A program made the translations under genes and the position numbers. Below, one piece after another: positions 38,860 to 48,665 of a stretch of DNA of 64,000 bases. Location of the stretch: positions 264,955,815 to 265,019,814 of the forward strand of contig NC_134568.1 in the NCBI RefSeq assembly GCF_050947875.1, in the 5' to 3' direction. Origin of the DNA: Dermacentor variabilis. Lineage: Eukaryota > Arthropoda > Arachnida > Ixodida > Ixodidae. Each line of letters starts with the position of its first letter. Positions within the stretch are counted from its first letter, which is position 1. Under the pieces are notes generated by a model, which saw nothing but the letters and a program-made list of their open reading frames with translations, was not told where the DNA came from and searched no databases.

Positions 38860-39199
38860 CTAAATGCGACTCACCCCAAAGAGGGTGTTCGTAGGCATTA
38901 GTCGGGAGTCGATGTCCGCGCCGCCGTCGTCCTCCGTCTCGGTGAAGTCTACCAAAGCGATCTCATAAACTAGTGTTGCGTTCGGCGGGATGCGAGGGAG
39001 GCACCCCTGGGCTCCGAATCCATACCCGCCGAGATCTTGACGTGACATCCTTCGCCCCGTCGCATGCTCTGTACAGCGATGCGATGTACAGCCTCAGTAC
39101 TCCTAGGTCTTTCAGGCTGCGTTGCGGAGATAACACTCCTCTTTAGGCAGTATGTTGAAGCATTTTACTTGATTTTGTTTATATCATTTGATATGTGCC

Positions 39200-39329
39200 T
39201 ATTCCGGCGGCTAGCTTCCCACGCTATGCGTGCCGTCCTCGCACCTGTTAAAGCTTTTCCTAGACGCTAGAACTATACTATTCCTACGCAACGTTGAGCG
39301 ATCTGAAAGCGCGTTTTCCACGCCTGGCC
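39200..39329. repeat. 130-bp foreign module inside a satellite unit, copy 1
   Basis: Starts TATTCCGGCGGCTAGC directly after a satellite GTGCC and ends CACGCCTGGCC, then returns to satellite at GGCTGCGTTGCGG. It is nearly identical to the first 130 bp of the 40712-45339 insertion and to 46211-46340. The unit is 648 bp instead of 432. Confidence 0.92.
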
Positions 39330-40704
39330 TGGCTGCGTTGCGGAGAAAACACTCCTCTTTAGGCAGTATGTTGAAGCATTTTACTTGATTTTGTTTTTAT
39401 CATTTGATAAGTGCCTTTACGCGTAGCGAAAGTGCTGTATTGTGTTGCAGTACAAAATACTATATATTTCACGGCGAATACACTAAATGCTCATGCGACT
39501 AAATACACTAAATGCGACTCACCCCAAAGAGGGTGTTCGTATGCATTAGTCGGGAGTCGATGTCCGCGCCGCCGTCGTCCTCCGTCTCGGTGAAGTCTAC
39601 CAAAGCGATCTCATAAACGAGTGTTGCGTTCGGCGGGATGCGAGGGAGGCACCCCTGGGCTCCGAATCCATACCCGCCGAGATCTTGACGTGACATCCTT
39701 CGCCCCGTCGCATGCTCTGCACAGCGATGCGATGTGCAGCCTCAGTACTCCTAGTTCTTTCAGGCTGCGTTGCGGAGAAAACACTCCTCTTTAGGCAGTA
39801 TGCTGAAGCATTTTACTTGATTTTGTTTTTATCATTTGATAAGTGCCTTTACGCGTAGCGAAAGTGCTGTATTGTGTTGCAGTACAAAATACTATATATT
39901 TCACGGCGAATACACTAAATGCTCATGCGACTAAATACACTAAATGCGACTCACCCCAAAGAGGGTGTTCGTAGGCATTAGTCGGGAGTCGATGTCCGCG
40001 CCGCCGTCGTCCTCCGTCTCGGTGAAGTCTACCAAAGCGATCTCATAAACGAGTGTTGCATTCGGCGGGATGCGAGGGAGGCACCCCTGGGCTCCGAATC
40101 CATACCCGCCAAGATCTTGACGTGACATCCTTCGCCCCGTCGCATGCTCTGTACAGCGATGCGATGTGCAGCCTCAGTATTCCTAGATCTTTCAGGCTGC
40201 GTTGCGGAGAAAACACTCCTCTTTAGGCAGTATGTTGAAGCATTTTACTTGATTTTGTTTTTATCATTTGATAAGTGCCTTTACGCGTAGCGAAAGTGCT
40301 GTATTGTGTTGCAGTACAAAATACTATATATTTCACGGCGAATACACTAAATGCTCATGCGACTAAATACACTAAATGCGACTCACCCCAAAGCGGGTGT
40401 TCGTAGGCATTTGTCGGGAGTCGATGTCCGCGCCGCCGTCGTCCTTCGTCTCGGTGAAGTCTACCAAAGCAATCTCATAAACGAGTGTTGCGTTCGGCGG
40501 GATGCGAGGGAGGCACCCCTGGGCTCCGAATCCATACCCGCCGAGATCTTGACGTGACATCCTTCGCCCCGTCGCATGCTCTGTACAGCGATGCGATGTG
40601 CAGCCTCAGTACTCCTAGTTCTTTCAGGCTGCGTTGCGGAGAAAACACTCCTCTTTAGGCAGTATGTTGAAGCATTTTACTTGATTTTGTTTTTATCATT
40701 TGAT

Positions 40705-40711
40705 AAGTGCC
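40705..40711. repeat. Left target-site duplication of the 4.63-kb insertion (AAGTGCC)
   Basis: AAGTGCC occurs here and at 45340-45346. Deleting 40712-45346 restores normal monomer spacing: AAGTGCC to the next exon edge is 99 bp, as in intact units. Confidence 0.85.
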
Positions 40712-41049
40712 TATTCCGGCGGCTAGCTTCCCACGCTATGCGTGCCGTCCTCGCACCTGTTAAAGCTTTTCCTAGACGCTAGAACTATACTATTCCTACG
40801 CAACCTTGAGCGATCTGAAGGCGCGTTTTCCACGCCTGGCCGGCGGAGAGTGGAGGCTTCGTTCCGGCCGCGAAGCTCTCCACATCCCTGTAAGGAGCCT
40901 GGTGGTGGTCTCGTGCTGACGATGCCCTCTCGGTGAGCGCATATTTCCCCCCCTCATCTTTTAAGAGATTCAATACATACAAGCATTTGTCTCGCAAACC
41001 AGATTTATTTCAAGGGAATTTTCCACGTCTCAATTATTTCTCTCGTCGT

Positions 41050-41123
41050 ATTCGAGTGCTCATTGCCGTGTTATAGTTTGTTAACGAAGCTTCCCCTCAA
41101 GTCTAAATATTGTAAGGCAGTTT
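41050..41123 (+). repeat. 74-bp direct repeat, copy 1 (second copy 41348-41421)
   Basis: ATTCGAGTGCT(C/G)ATTGCCG continues through TTAACGAAGCTTCCCCT and ends AAGGCAGTTT. The second copy is 298 bp downstream with a few substitutions. No coding meaning was seen. It suggests an internal tandem duplication of about 298 bp that has since diverged between the copies. Confidence 0.8.
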
Positions 41124-41559
41124 GTCGTGTGCGTATCATGGCCACGCATGCTTATATCGCCTTTCCGTTTCTCTACCACGGTTGCGCTTTAAAACCACGG
41201 CGCTGCAAGTTTGCTTTCTTTTCCTTCCCTCTTCTCCGCCCTTAAACTGGCTCTCTTAACTACTACACGCAGAGGCAAGAAACAGCGCGCGCTTTAGATC
41301 CTATAGATGAGATGAATATTTACAATTATTCTTAGGGTTATAATTATATTCGAGTGCTGATTGCCGTGTTATAGTTTGTTAACGAAGCTTCCCCTTAAGT
41401 CTAAATACTTTAAGGCAGTTTTCCTAGTCTCTAAAGCCGCTCGAGTTCACGCTGCTCCTCTGGCGGCCATTTTTCCAAGAAATTATGCCTTCCAACCACT
41501 CAGACAACACCAGCCCGGACAACACCAGCCCCTTTCCACATAAGTATGAGGCTCGGAGC

Positions 41560-41660
41560 AGGAGCTATAGCGCTTGAAAGTAACCGCTGGCTTGACGAAC
41601 CAACCGACTGAGCTACCTTTCCGGGCAACATTGAAGGATCACGAGTTCAAATCACATGTT
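41560..41660 (-). repeat. Degenerate tRNA-derived sequence
   Basis: The minus strand of 41600-41617 reads as a good D-arm/A-box (GGTAGCTCAGTCGGTTGG), but no matching T-arm lies at tRNA distance. On the plus strand GAGTTCAAATCAC (near 41643) looks like a B box, followed by T-rich DNA. Probably remnants of one or two tRNA-derived SINEs; not a functional tRNA. Confidence 0.35.
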
Positions 41661-41911
41661 ATGTTCCTTTTTTTTTTCCTTTTTTTTCTTTCATTTCAGG
41701 TATTTTCCTTCCTTTTATCACTGTACGGAAACCCTCCTAAAAAAAAATTATATATCCTCAATTATGTGTGGCCACACATGTGCAGGTCATAAATACCAGG
41801 TTCTCTAGCCGAGTGCCATCCATGCGGTATAACCGAGCTCAGATTGGTCCACCTTGACTGATCAAATAGGGCACCACTGTAGGTTAAATGAGGCGTACAA
41901 CTCCTGCGGGA

Positions 41912-42150
41912 CCCGCCGTGGTTGCTCAGTGGCTATGGTGTTAGACTGCTGAGCACGAGGTCGCGGGATCGGATCCCGGCCACGGCGGCCGCATTTCGAT
42001 GGGGGCGAAATGCGAAAACACCCGTTTACTTAGAATTAGGTGCACGTTAAAGAACCCCAGGTGGTCGAAATTTTCGGAGTCCTCCACTACGGCGTGCATA
42101 ATCATGAAAGTGGTTTTTGTCACGCAAAACACCATAATTCAATTTTTAAT
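41912..42150 (+). mobile_element. tRNA-headed SINE (Ruka-like), copy 1
   Basis: The head has a box A (TGGTTGCTCAGTGGCTATGG) and a T-arm/box B (GGATCGGATCC) with a closing acceptor-like CCACGGCGG. The body contains ATTTCGATGGGGGCGAAATG, GTGCACGTTAAAGAACCCC and a CATAAT-rich tail. A second copy at 57198-57435 shares head and body, proving a dispersed family. The resemblance to the ixodid tick SINE Ruka is from memory. Confidence 0.82.
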
Positions 42151-42153
42151 CTA

Positions 42154-42223
42154 ACTCCTACGGGGACGGTAGAGTATCCGTCTCCAGTGCAAGAGGACCG
42201 TGATTCAAATCCCGGTGCCGCGC
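42154..42223 (+). other. tRNA-like segment upstream of the RTE frame
   Basis: CGGGGACGGTAGAGTATCCG resembles a D-arm, CCAGTGCAAGAGG an anticodon arm, and GTGATTCAAATCCCGG a T-arm with box B. It lacks a clean acceptor stem and lies directly before the RTE 5' region. It could be a polymerase III-type internal promoter or a SINE head fused to the element. Confidence 0.5.
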
Positions 42224-42382
42224 AATTCTCCTCCGGGAAATACAAAAAAAAACCGTGTGTTGAGAAAATTGCACAAACAGGCCTGGAGTGCGGCCTGATC
42301 CCGGTGACCAGAACCGGTAACGCACTCTCTCACCAGAGCAGGATTGGCCACCCTGGTGCAGTACTTGGCCACAACCTCCTAT

Positions 42383-45322
42383 ATGAATACAACAATCAAA
42401 CCCCGGCCCTCAGTCCCCAGCAGCCGCGAAGCAACTGACCACGGCGGCGGTCAGATCTGTAACGCTGCAGAGGGTGCTAAGAATACCTGGCTCCGGACAG
42501 GCCGCCATTGGAATCTGAACCTGGCAACGTTTAACGTTAGAACGCTATCTAGTGAGGCGAGTCTAGCAGTGTTATTGGAGGAATTAGAGGTTAGTAAATG
42601 GGATATAATAGGGCCCAGTGAGGTTAGGAGGACAAAAGAAGCATATACAGTGCTAAAAAGCGGGCACGTACTGTGTTACCGGGGCTTAGCGGAGAGACGA
42701 GAACTAGGAGTCGGATTCCTGATTAATAAGGAAATAGCTGGTAACATAAAGGAATTCTATAGCATTAACGAGAGGGTGGCAGGTCTTGTTGTGAAACTTA
42801 ATAAGAGGTACAAATTGAAGGTGGTACAAGTCTATGCCCCTACATGCAGTCATGATGACCAGGAAGTCGAAAGCTTTTATGAAGACGTGGAATCGGCGAT
42901 GGGTAAAGTCAAAACAAAGTACACTATACTGATGGGCGACTTCAATGCCAGGGTAGGCAAGAAGCAGGCTGGAGACAAGTCAGTGGGGGAATATGGCATA
43001 GGCTCTAGGAATAGCAGAGGAGAATTATTAGTAGAGTTTGCAGAACAGAATAATATGCGGATAATGAACACCTTTTTCCGCAAGCGGGTTAGTCGAAAGT
43101 GGACGTGGAGGAGCCCGAATGGTGAGACTAGAAATGAAATCGACTTCATACTCTGCGCGAACCCTGGCATCATACAAGATGTAGACGTACTCGGCAAGGT
43201 ACGCTGCAGTGACCATAGGATGGTAAGAACTCGAATTAGCCTAGACTTGAGGAGGGAACGGAAGAAACTGGTACACAAGAAGCCAATCAATGAGTTAGCG
43301 GTAAGAGGGAAACTAGAGGAATTCCGGATCAAGCTACAGAACAGGTATTCGGCTTTAACTCAGGAAGAGGACCTTAGTGTTGAAGCAATGAACGACTATC
43401 TCATGGGAACCATTAAGGAGTGCGCAATAGAAGTCGGTGGTAACTCCGTTAGACAGGAAACCAGTAAGCTATCGCAGGAGACGAAAGATCTGATCAAGAA
43501 ACGCCAATGTATGAAAGCCTCTAACCCTACAGCTAGAATACAACTGGCAGAACTTTCTAAGTTAATCAACAAGCGTAAGACAGCGGACATCAGGAACTAT
43601 AATATGGATAGAATTGAACAGGCTCTCAGGAACGGAGGAAGCCTAAAAACAGTGAAGAAGAAACTACGAATAGGCAAGAATCAGATGTGTGCGTTAAGAG
43701 ACAAAGCCGGCAATATCGTTACTAATATGGATGAGATAGTTCAAGTGGCTGAGGAGTTCTATAGAGATTTATACAGTACCAGTGGCACCCACGACGATAG
43801 TGGAAGAGAGAATAGCCTAGAGGAATTCGAAATCCCACAGGTAACGCCAGAAGAAGTAAAGAAAGCCTTAGGAGCTATGCAAAGGGGGAAGGCAGCTGGG
43901 GAGGATCAGGTAACTGCAGATTTGTTGAAGGATGGTGGTCAGATTGTTCTAGAGAAACTGGCCACCCTGTATACGCAATGCCTCATGACCTCGAGCGTAC
44001 CGGAATCTTGGAAGAACGCTAACATTATCCTAATCCATAAGAAAGGGGACGCCAAAGACTTGAAAAATTATAGACCGATCAGCTTACTGTCCGTTGCCTA
44101 CAAAGTATTTACTAAGGTAATCGCAAATAGAATCAGGAACACCTTAGACTTCTGTCAACCAAAGGACCAGGCAGGATTCCGTAAAGGCTACTCAACAATA
44201 GACCATATTCACACTATCAATAAAGTGATAGAGAAATGTGCAGAATATAACCAACCGTTATATATAGCTTTCATTGATTACGAGAAAGCGTTTGCTTCAG
44301 TCGAAACCTCAGCAGTCATGGAGGCATTACGGAATCAGGGTGTAGATGAGCCATATGTAAAGATACTGGAAGATATCTATAGCGGCTGCACAGCCACCGT
44401 AGTCCTCCACAAAGAAAGCAACAAAATCCCTATAAAGAAAGGCGTCAGACAGGGAGATCCGATATCTCCAATGCTATTCACAGCATGTTTACAGGAGGTA
44501 TTCAGAGGCCTGGAGTGGGAAGAATTGGGGATAAAAGTTGATGGAGAATACCTTAGCAACTTGCGATTCGCTGATGATATTGCCTTGCTTAGTAACTCAG
44601 GAGACCAATTGCAATGCATGCTCACTGACCTGGAGAGGCAAAGCAGAAGGGTGGGTCTGAAAATTAATCTGCAGAAAACTAAACTAATGTTTAACAGGCT
44701 CGGAAGAGAACAGCAGTTTACGATAGGTAGCGAAGCACTGGAAGGGGTAAGGGACTACATCTACTTAGGGCAGATAGTGACCACGGATCCGGATCATGAG
44801 ACTGAAATAACCAGAAGAATAAGAATGGGCTGGGGTGCGTTTGGCAGGCATTCTCAAATCATGAACAGCAGGTTGCCACTATCCCTCAAAAGGAAAGTGT
44901 ATAACAGCTGTGTGTTACCAGTACTCACATATGGGGCAGAAACCTGGAGACTTACGAAAAGGGTTCTGCTGAAATTGAGGACGACGCAACGAGCTATGGA
45001 AAGAAGAATGATGGGTGTGACGTTAAGGGATAAGAAAAGAGCAGGTTGGGTGAGGCAACAAACGCGGGTAAACGACATCTTAGTTGAAATCAAGAAAAAG
45101 AAATGGGCATGGGCCGGACATGTAATGAAGAGGGAAGATAACCGATGGTCACTAAGGGTTACGGACTGGATTCCAAGGGAAGGGATGCGTAGCAGGGGGC
45201 GGCAGAAAGTTAGGTGGGCGGATGACATTAAGACGTTTGCAGGGACAACATGGCCACAATTAGTACATGACCGGGGTAGTTGGAGAAGTATGGGAGAGGC
45301 CTTTACCCTGCTGTGGGCGTAA
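42383..45322 (+). CDS. RTE-type retrotransposon polyprotein (endonuclease-reverse transcriptase), 979 aa
   Basis: One uninterrupted frame; the first ATG is at 42383, and the frame is open further upstream. The APE-type endonuclease begins near residue 45 (ATFNVRT, N51), with E80 in the SEVRR motif, GDFNARVG (D186, N188) and SDHRM (D277, H278). The RT domain has FIDYEKAFASVE (D632 catalytic), a VRQGDPISPMLF motif and FADD at 729-732. The C-terminus carries the basic WAGHVMKREDNRW region typical of RTE-like proteins. Two departures from family consensus are visible: P before SEVRR and A638 where AFD is usual. It would nick target DNA and copy its RNA there. Coding capacity looks intact; activity is unknown. 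Confidence 0.93.
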   Translation: MNTTIKPRPSVPSSREATDHGGGQICNAAEGAKNTWLRTGRHWNLNLATFNVRTLSSEASLAVLLEELEVSKWDIIGPSEVRRTKEAYTVLKSGHVLCYRGLAERRELGVGFLINKEIAGNIKEFYSINERVAGLVVKLNKRYKLKVVQVYAPTCSHDDQEVESFYEDVESAMGKVKTKYTILMGDFNARVGKKQAGDKSVGEYGIGSRNSRGELLVEFAEQNNMRIMNTFFRKRVSRKWTWRSPNGETRNEIDFILCANPGIIQDVDVLGKVRCSDHRMVRTRISLDLRRERKKLVHKKPINELAVRGKLEEFRIKLQNRYSALTQEEDLSVEAMNDYLMGTIKECAIEVGGNSVRQETSKLSQETKDLIKKRQCMKASNPTARIQLAELSKLINKRKTADIRNYNMDRIEQALRNGGSLKTVKKKLRIGKNQMCALRDKAGNIVTNMDEIVQVAEEFYRDLYSTSGTHDDSGRENSLEEFEIPQVTPEEVKKALGAMQRGKAAGEDQVTADLLKDGGQIVLEKLATLYTQCLMTSSVPESWKNANIILIHKKGDAKDLKNYRPISLLSVAYKVFTKVIANRIRNTLDFCQPKDQAGFRKGYSTIDHIHTINKVIEKCAEYNQPLYIAFIDYEKAFASVETSAVMEALRNQGVDEPYVKILEDIYSGCTATVVLHKESNKIPIKKGVRQGDPISPMLFTACLQEVFRGLEWEELGIKVDGEYLSNLRFADDIALLSNSGDQLQCMLTDLERQSRRVGLKINLQKTKLMFNRLGREQQFTIGSEALEGVRDYIYLGQIVTTDPDHETEITRRIRMGWGAFGRHSQIMNSRLPLSLKRKVYNSCVLPVLTYGAETWRLTKRVLLKLRTTQRAMERRMMGVTLRDKKRAGWVRQQTRVNDILVEIKKKKWAWAGHVMKREDNRWSLRVTDWIPREGMRSRGRQKVRWADDIKTFAGTTWPQLVHDRGSWRSMGEAFTLLWA

Positions 45323-45327
45323 CTAGG

Positions 45328-45339
45328 CTGATGATGATG
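45328..45339 (+). repeat. RTE 3' tail (TGA/GAT repeat)
   Basis: CTGATGATGATGA ends the element, as in the second RTE copy, which ends ATGATGATGATTAA at about 63614-63629. Short simple-repeat tails instead of poly(A) are known for RTE elements. Confidence 0.8.
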
Positions 45340-48300
45340 AAGTGCCTTTACGCGTAGCGAAAGTGCTGTATTGTGTTGCAGTACAATATACTATATATTT
45401 CACGGCGAATACATTAAATGCTCATGCGACTAAATACACTAAATGCGACTCACCCCAAAGAGGGTGTTCGTAGGCATTAGTCGGGAGTCGATGTCCGCGC
45501 CGCCGTCGTCCTCCGTCTCGGTGAAGTCTACCAAAGCGATCTCATAAACGAGTGTTGCGTTCGGCGGGATGCGAGGGAGGCACCCCTGGGCTCCGAATCC
45601 ATACCCGCCGAGATCTTGACGTGACATCCTTCGCCCCGTCGCATGCTCTGTACAGCGATGCGATGTGCAGCCTCAGTACTCCTAGTTCTTTCAGGCTGCG
45701 TTGCGGAGAAAACACTCCTCTTTAGGCAGTATGTTGAAGCATTTTACTTGATTTTGTTTTTATCATTTGATAAGTGCCTTTACGCGTAGCGAAAGTGCTG
45801 TATTGTGTTGCAGTACAAAATACTAGATATTTCACGGCGAATACACTAAATGCTCATGCGACTAAATACACTAAATGCGACTCACCCCAAAGCGGGTGTT
45901 CGTAGGCATTAGTCGGGAGTCGATGTCCGCGCCGCCGTCGTCCTCCGTCTCGGTGAAGTCTACCAAAGCGATCTCATAAACGAGTGTTGCGTTCGGCGGG
46001 ATGCGAGGGAGGCACCCCTGGGCTCCGAATCCATACCCGCCGAGATCTTGACGTGACATCCTTCGCCCCGTCGCATGCTCTGTACAGCGATGCGATGTAC
46101 AGCCTCAGTACTCCTAGTTCTTTCAGGCTGCGTTGCGGAGATAACACTCCTCTTTAGGCAGTATGTTGAAGCATTTTACTTGATTTTGTTTATATCATTT
46201 GATAAGTGCCTATTCCGGCGGCTAGCTTCCCACGCTATGCGTGCCGTCCTCGCACCTGTTAAAGCTTTTCCTAGACGCTAGAACTATACTATTCCAACGC
46301 AACGTTGAGCGATCTGAAAGCGCGTTTTCCACGCCTGGCCTGGCTGCGTTGCGGAGAAAACACACCTCTTTAGGCAGTATGTTGAAGCATTTTACTTGAT
46401 TTTGTTTTTATCATTTGATAAGTGCCTTTACGCGTAGCGAAAGTGCTGTATTGTGTTGCAGTACAAAATACTATATATTTCACGGCGAATACACTAAATG
46501 CTCATGCGACTAAATACACTAAATGCGACTCACCCCAAAGAGGGTGTTCGTAGGCATTAGTCGGGAGTCGATGTCCGCGCCGCCGTCGTCCTCCGTCTCG
46601 GTGAAGTCTACCAAAGCGATCTCATAAACGAGTGTTGCGTTCGGCGGGATGCGAGGGAGGCACCCCTGGGCTCCGAATCCATACCCGCCGAGATCTTGAC
46701 GTGACATCCTTCGCCCCGTCGCATGCTCTGCACAGCGATGCGATGTGCAGCCTCAGTACTCCTAGTTCTTTCAGGCTGCGTTGCGGAGAAAACACTCCTC
46801 TTTAGGCAGTATGTTGAAGCATTTTACTTGATTTTGTTTTTATCATTTGATAAGTGCCTTTACGCGTAGCGAAAGTGCTGTATTGTGTTGCAGTACAAAA
46901 TACTATATATTTCACGGCGAATACACTAAATTCTCATGCGACTAAATACACTAAATGCGACTCACCCCAAAGAGGGTGTTCGTAGGCATTAGTCGGGAGT
47001 CGATGTCCGCGCCGCCGTCGTCCTCCGTCTCGGTGAAGTCTACCAAAGCGATCTCATAAACGAGTGTTGCGTTCGGCGGGATGCGAGGGAGGCACCCCTG
47101 GGCTCCGAATCCATACCCACCGAGATCTTGACGTGACATCCTTCGCCCCGTCGCATGCTCTGTACAGCGATGCGATGTGCAGCCCCAGTACTCCTAGTTC
47201 TTTCAGGCTGCGTTGCGGAGAAAACACTCCTCTTTAGGCAGTATGTTGAAGCATTTTACTTGATTTTGTTTTTATCATTCGATAAGTGCCTTTACGCGTA
47301 GCGAAAGTGCTGTATTGTGTTGCAGTACAAAATACTATATATTTCACGGCGAATACACTAAATGCTCATGCGACTAAGTACACTAAATGCGACTCACCCC
47401 AAAGAGGGTGTTCGTAGGCATTAGTCGGGAGTCGATGTCCGCGCCGCCGTCGTCCTCCGTCTCGGTGAAGTCTACCAAAGCGATCTCATAAACGAGTGTT
47501 GCGTTCGGCGGGATGCGAGGGAGGCACCCCTGGGCTCCGAATCCATACCCGCCGAGATCTTGACGTGACATCCTTCGCCCCGTCGCATGCTCTGTACAGC
47601 GATGCGATGTGCAGCCCCAGTACTCCTAGTTCTTTCAGGCTGCGTTGCGGAGAAAACACTCCTCTTTAGGCAGTATGTTGAAGCATTTTACTTGATTTTG
47701 TTTTTATCATTCGATAAGTGCCTTTACGCGTTGCGAAAGTGCTGTATTGTGTTGCAGTACAAAATACTATATATTTCACGGCGAATACACTAAATGCTCA
47801 TGCGACTAAATACACTAAATGCGACTCACCCCAAAGAGGGTGTTCGTAGGCATTAGTCGGGAGTCGATGTCCGCGGCGCCGTCGTCCTCCGTCTCGGTGA
47901 AGTCTACCAAAGCGATCTCATAAACGAGTGTTGCGTTCGGCGGGATGCGAGGGAGGCACCCCTGGGCTCCGAATCCATACCCGCCGAGATCTTGACGTGA
48001 CATCCTTCGCCCCGTCGCATGCTCTGTACAGCGATGCGATGTGCAGCCCCAGTACTCCTAGTTCTTTCAGGCTGCGTTGCGGAGAAAACACTCCTCTTTA
48101 GGCAGTATGTTGAAGCATTTTACTTGATTTTGTTTTTATCATTCGATAAGTGCCTTTACGCGTTGCGAAAGTGCTGTATTGTGTTGCAGTACAAAATACT
48201 ATATATTTCACGGCGAATACACTAAATGCTCATGCGACTAAATACACTAAATGCGACTCACCCCAAAGAGGGTGTTCGTAGGCATTAGTCGGCAGTCGAT

Positions 48301-48665
48301 GTCCGCGCCGCCGTCGTCCTCCGTCTCGGTGAAGTCTACCAAAGCGATCTCATAAACGAGTGTTGCGTTCGGCGGGATGCGAGGGAGGCACCCCTGGGCT
48401 CCAAATCCATACCCGCCGAGATCTTGACGTGACATCCTTCGCCCCGTCGCATGCCCTGTACAGCGATGCGATGTGCAGCCCCAGTACTCCTAGTTCTTTC
48501 AGGCTGCGTTGCGGAGAAAACACTCCTCTTTAGGCAGTATGTTGAAGCATTTTACTTGATTTTGTTTTTATCATTTGATAAGTGCCTTTACGCGTAGCGA
48601 AAGTGCTGTATTGTGTTGCAGTACAAAATACTATATATTTCACGGCGAATACACTAAATGCTCAT
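45340..48665. repeat. FKBP-exon satellite array, segment C and right array edge
   Basis: Seven exon copies near 45439, 45871, 46519, 46951, 47383, 47815 and 48247. The 45871 unit carries the 130-bp foreign module, giving a 648-bp unit like the one at 38860. The array ends abruptly inside a monomer at ...ATGCTCAT (48665), after which unrelated sequence begins. Exon sequence is as uniform at the edge as in the middle. Confidence 0.96.
46211..46340. repeat. 130-bp foreign module inside a satellite unit, copy 2
   Basis: Same boundaries as 39200-39329 and almost identical sequence. Its host unit also shares GATAACAC and TTTATATCATTT variants with the 38860 unit, so the whole 648-bp unit was duplicated to both sides of the RTE insertion. 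Confidence 0.92.

Larger units (their letters stand above)
21251..40711. repeat. FKBP-exon satellite array, segment B (about 44 monomers)
   Basis: Continuation of segment A in exact register after the LTR element. Exon copies start near 21568 and repeat at about 432 bp to 40372. Variants used as tracers: 12-bp deletions near 28023, 32766 and 38389; exons with a small deletion (CTCTTAACG) near 26447 and 31191; an N-type exon ending in M at 24175, 28924 and 33668. A 648-bp unit at 38860-39507 carries a foreign 130-bp module. The segment stops at the AAGTGCC target duplication of the 40712 insertion. Confidence 0.97.
40712..45339 (+). mobile_element. 4.63-kb insertion ending in an RTE-type non-LTR retrotransposon
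   Basis: One block bounded by AAGTGCC duplications. From left: a 130-bp stretch also found in two satellite units, unannotated sequence with a 74-bp direct repeat, a degenerate tRNA-like patch, a SINE, a tRNA-like segment, the RTE coding frame, and a short TGA-repeat tail. Either the RTE has an unusually long composite 5' end or a pre-existing composite moved as one; the single flanking duplication favours one insertion event. Confidence 0.75.

Noticed and set aside
41600..41660. Functional tRNA gene
   Set aside because: Good D-arm only; no T-arm, acceptor stem or anticodon arm at correct spacing.
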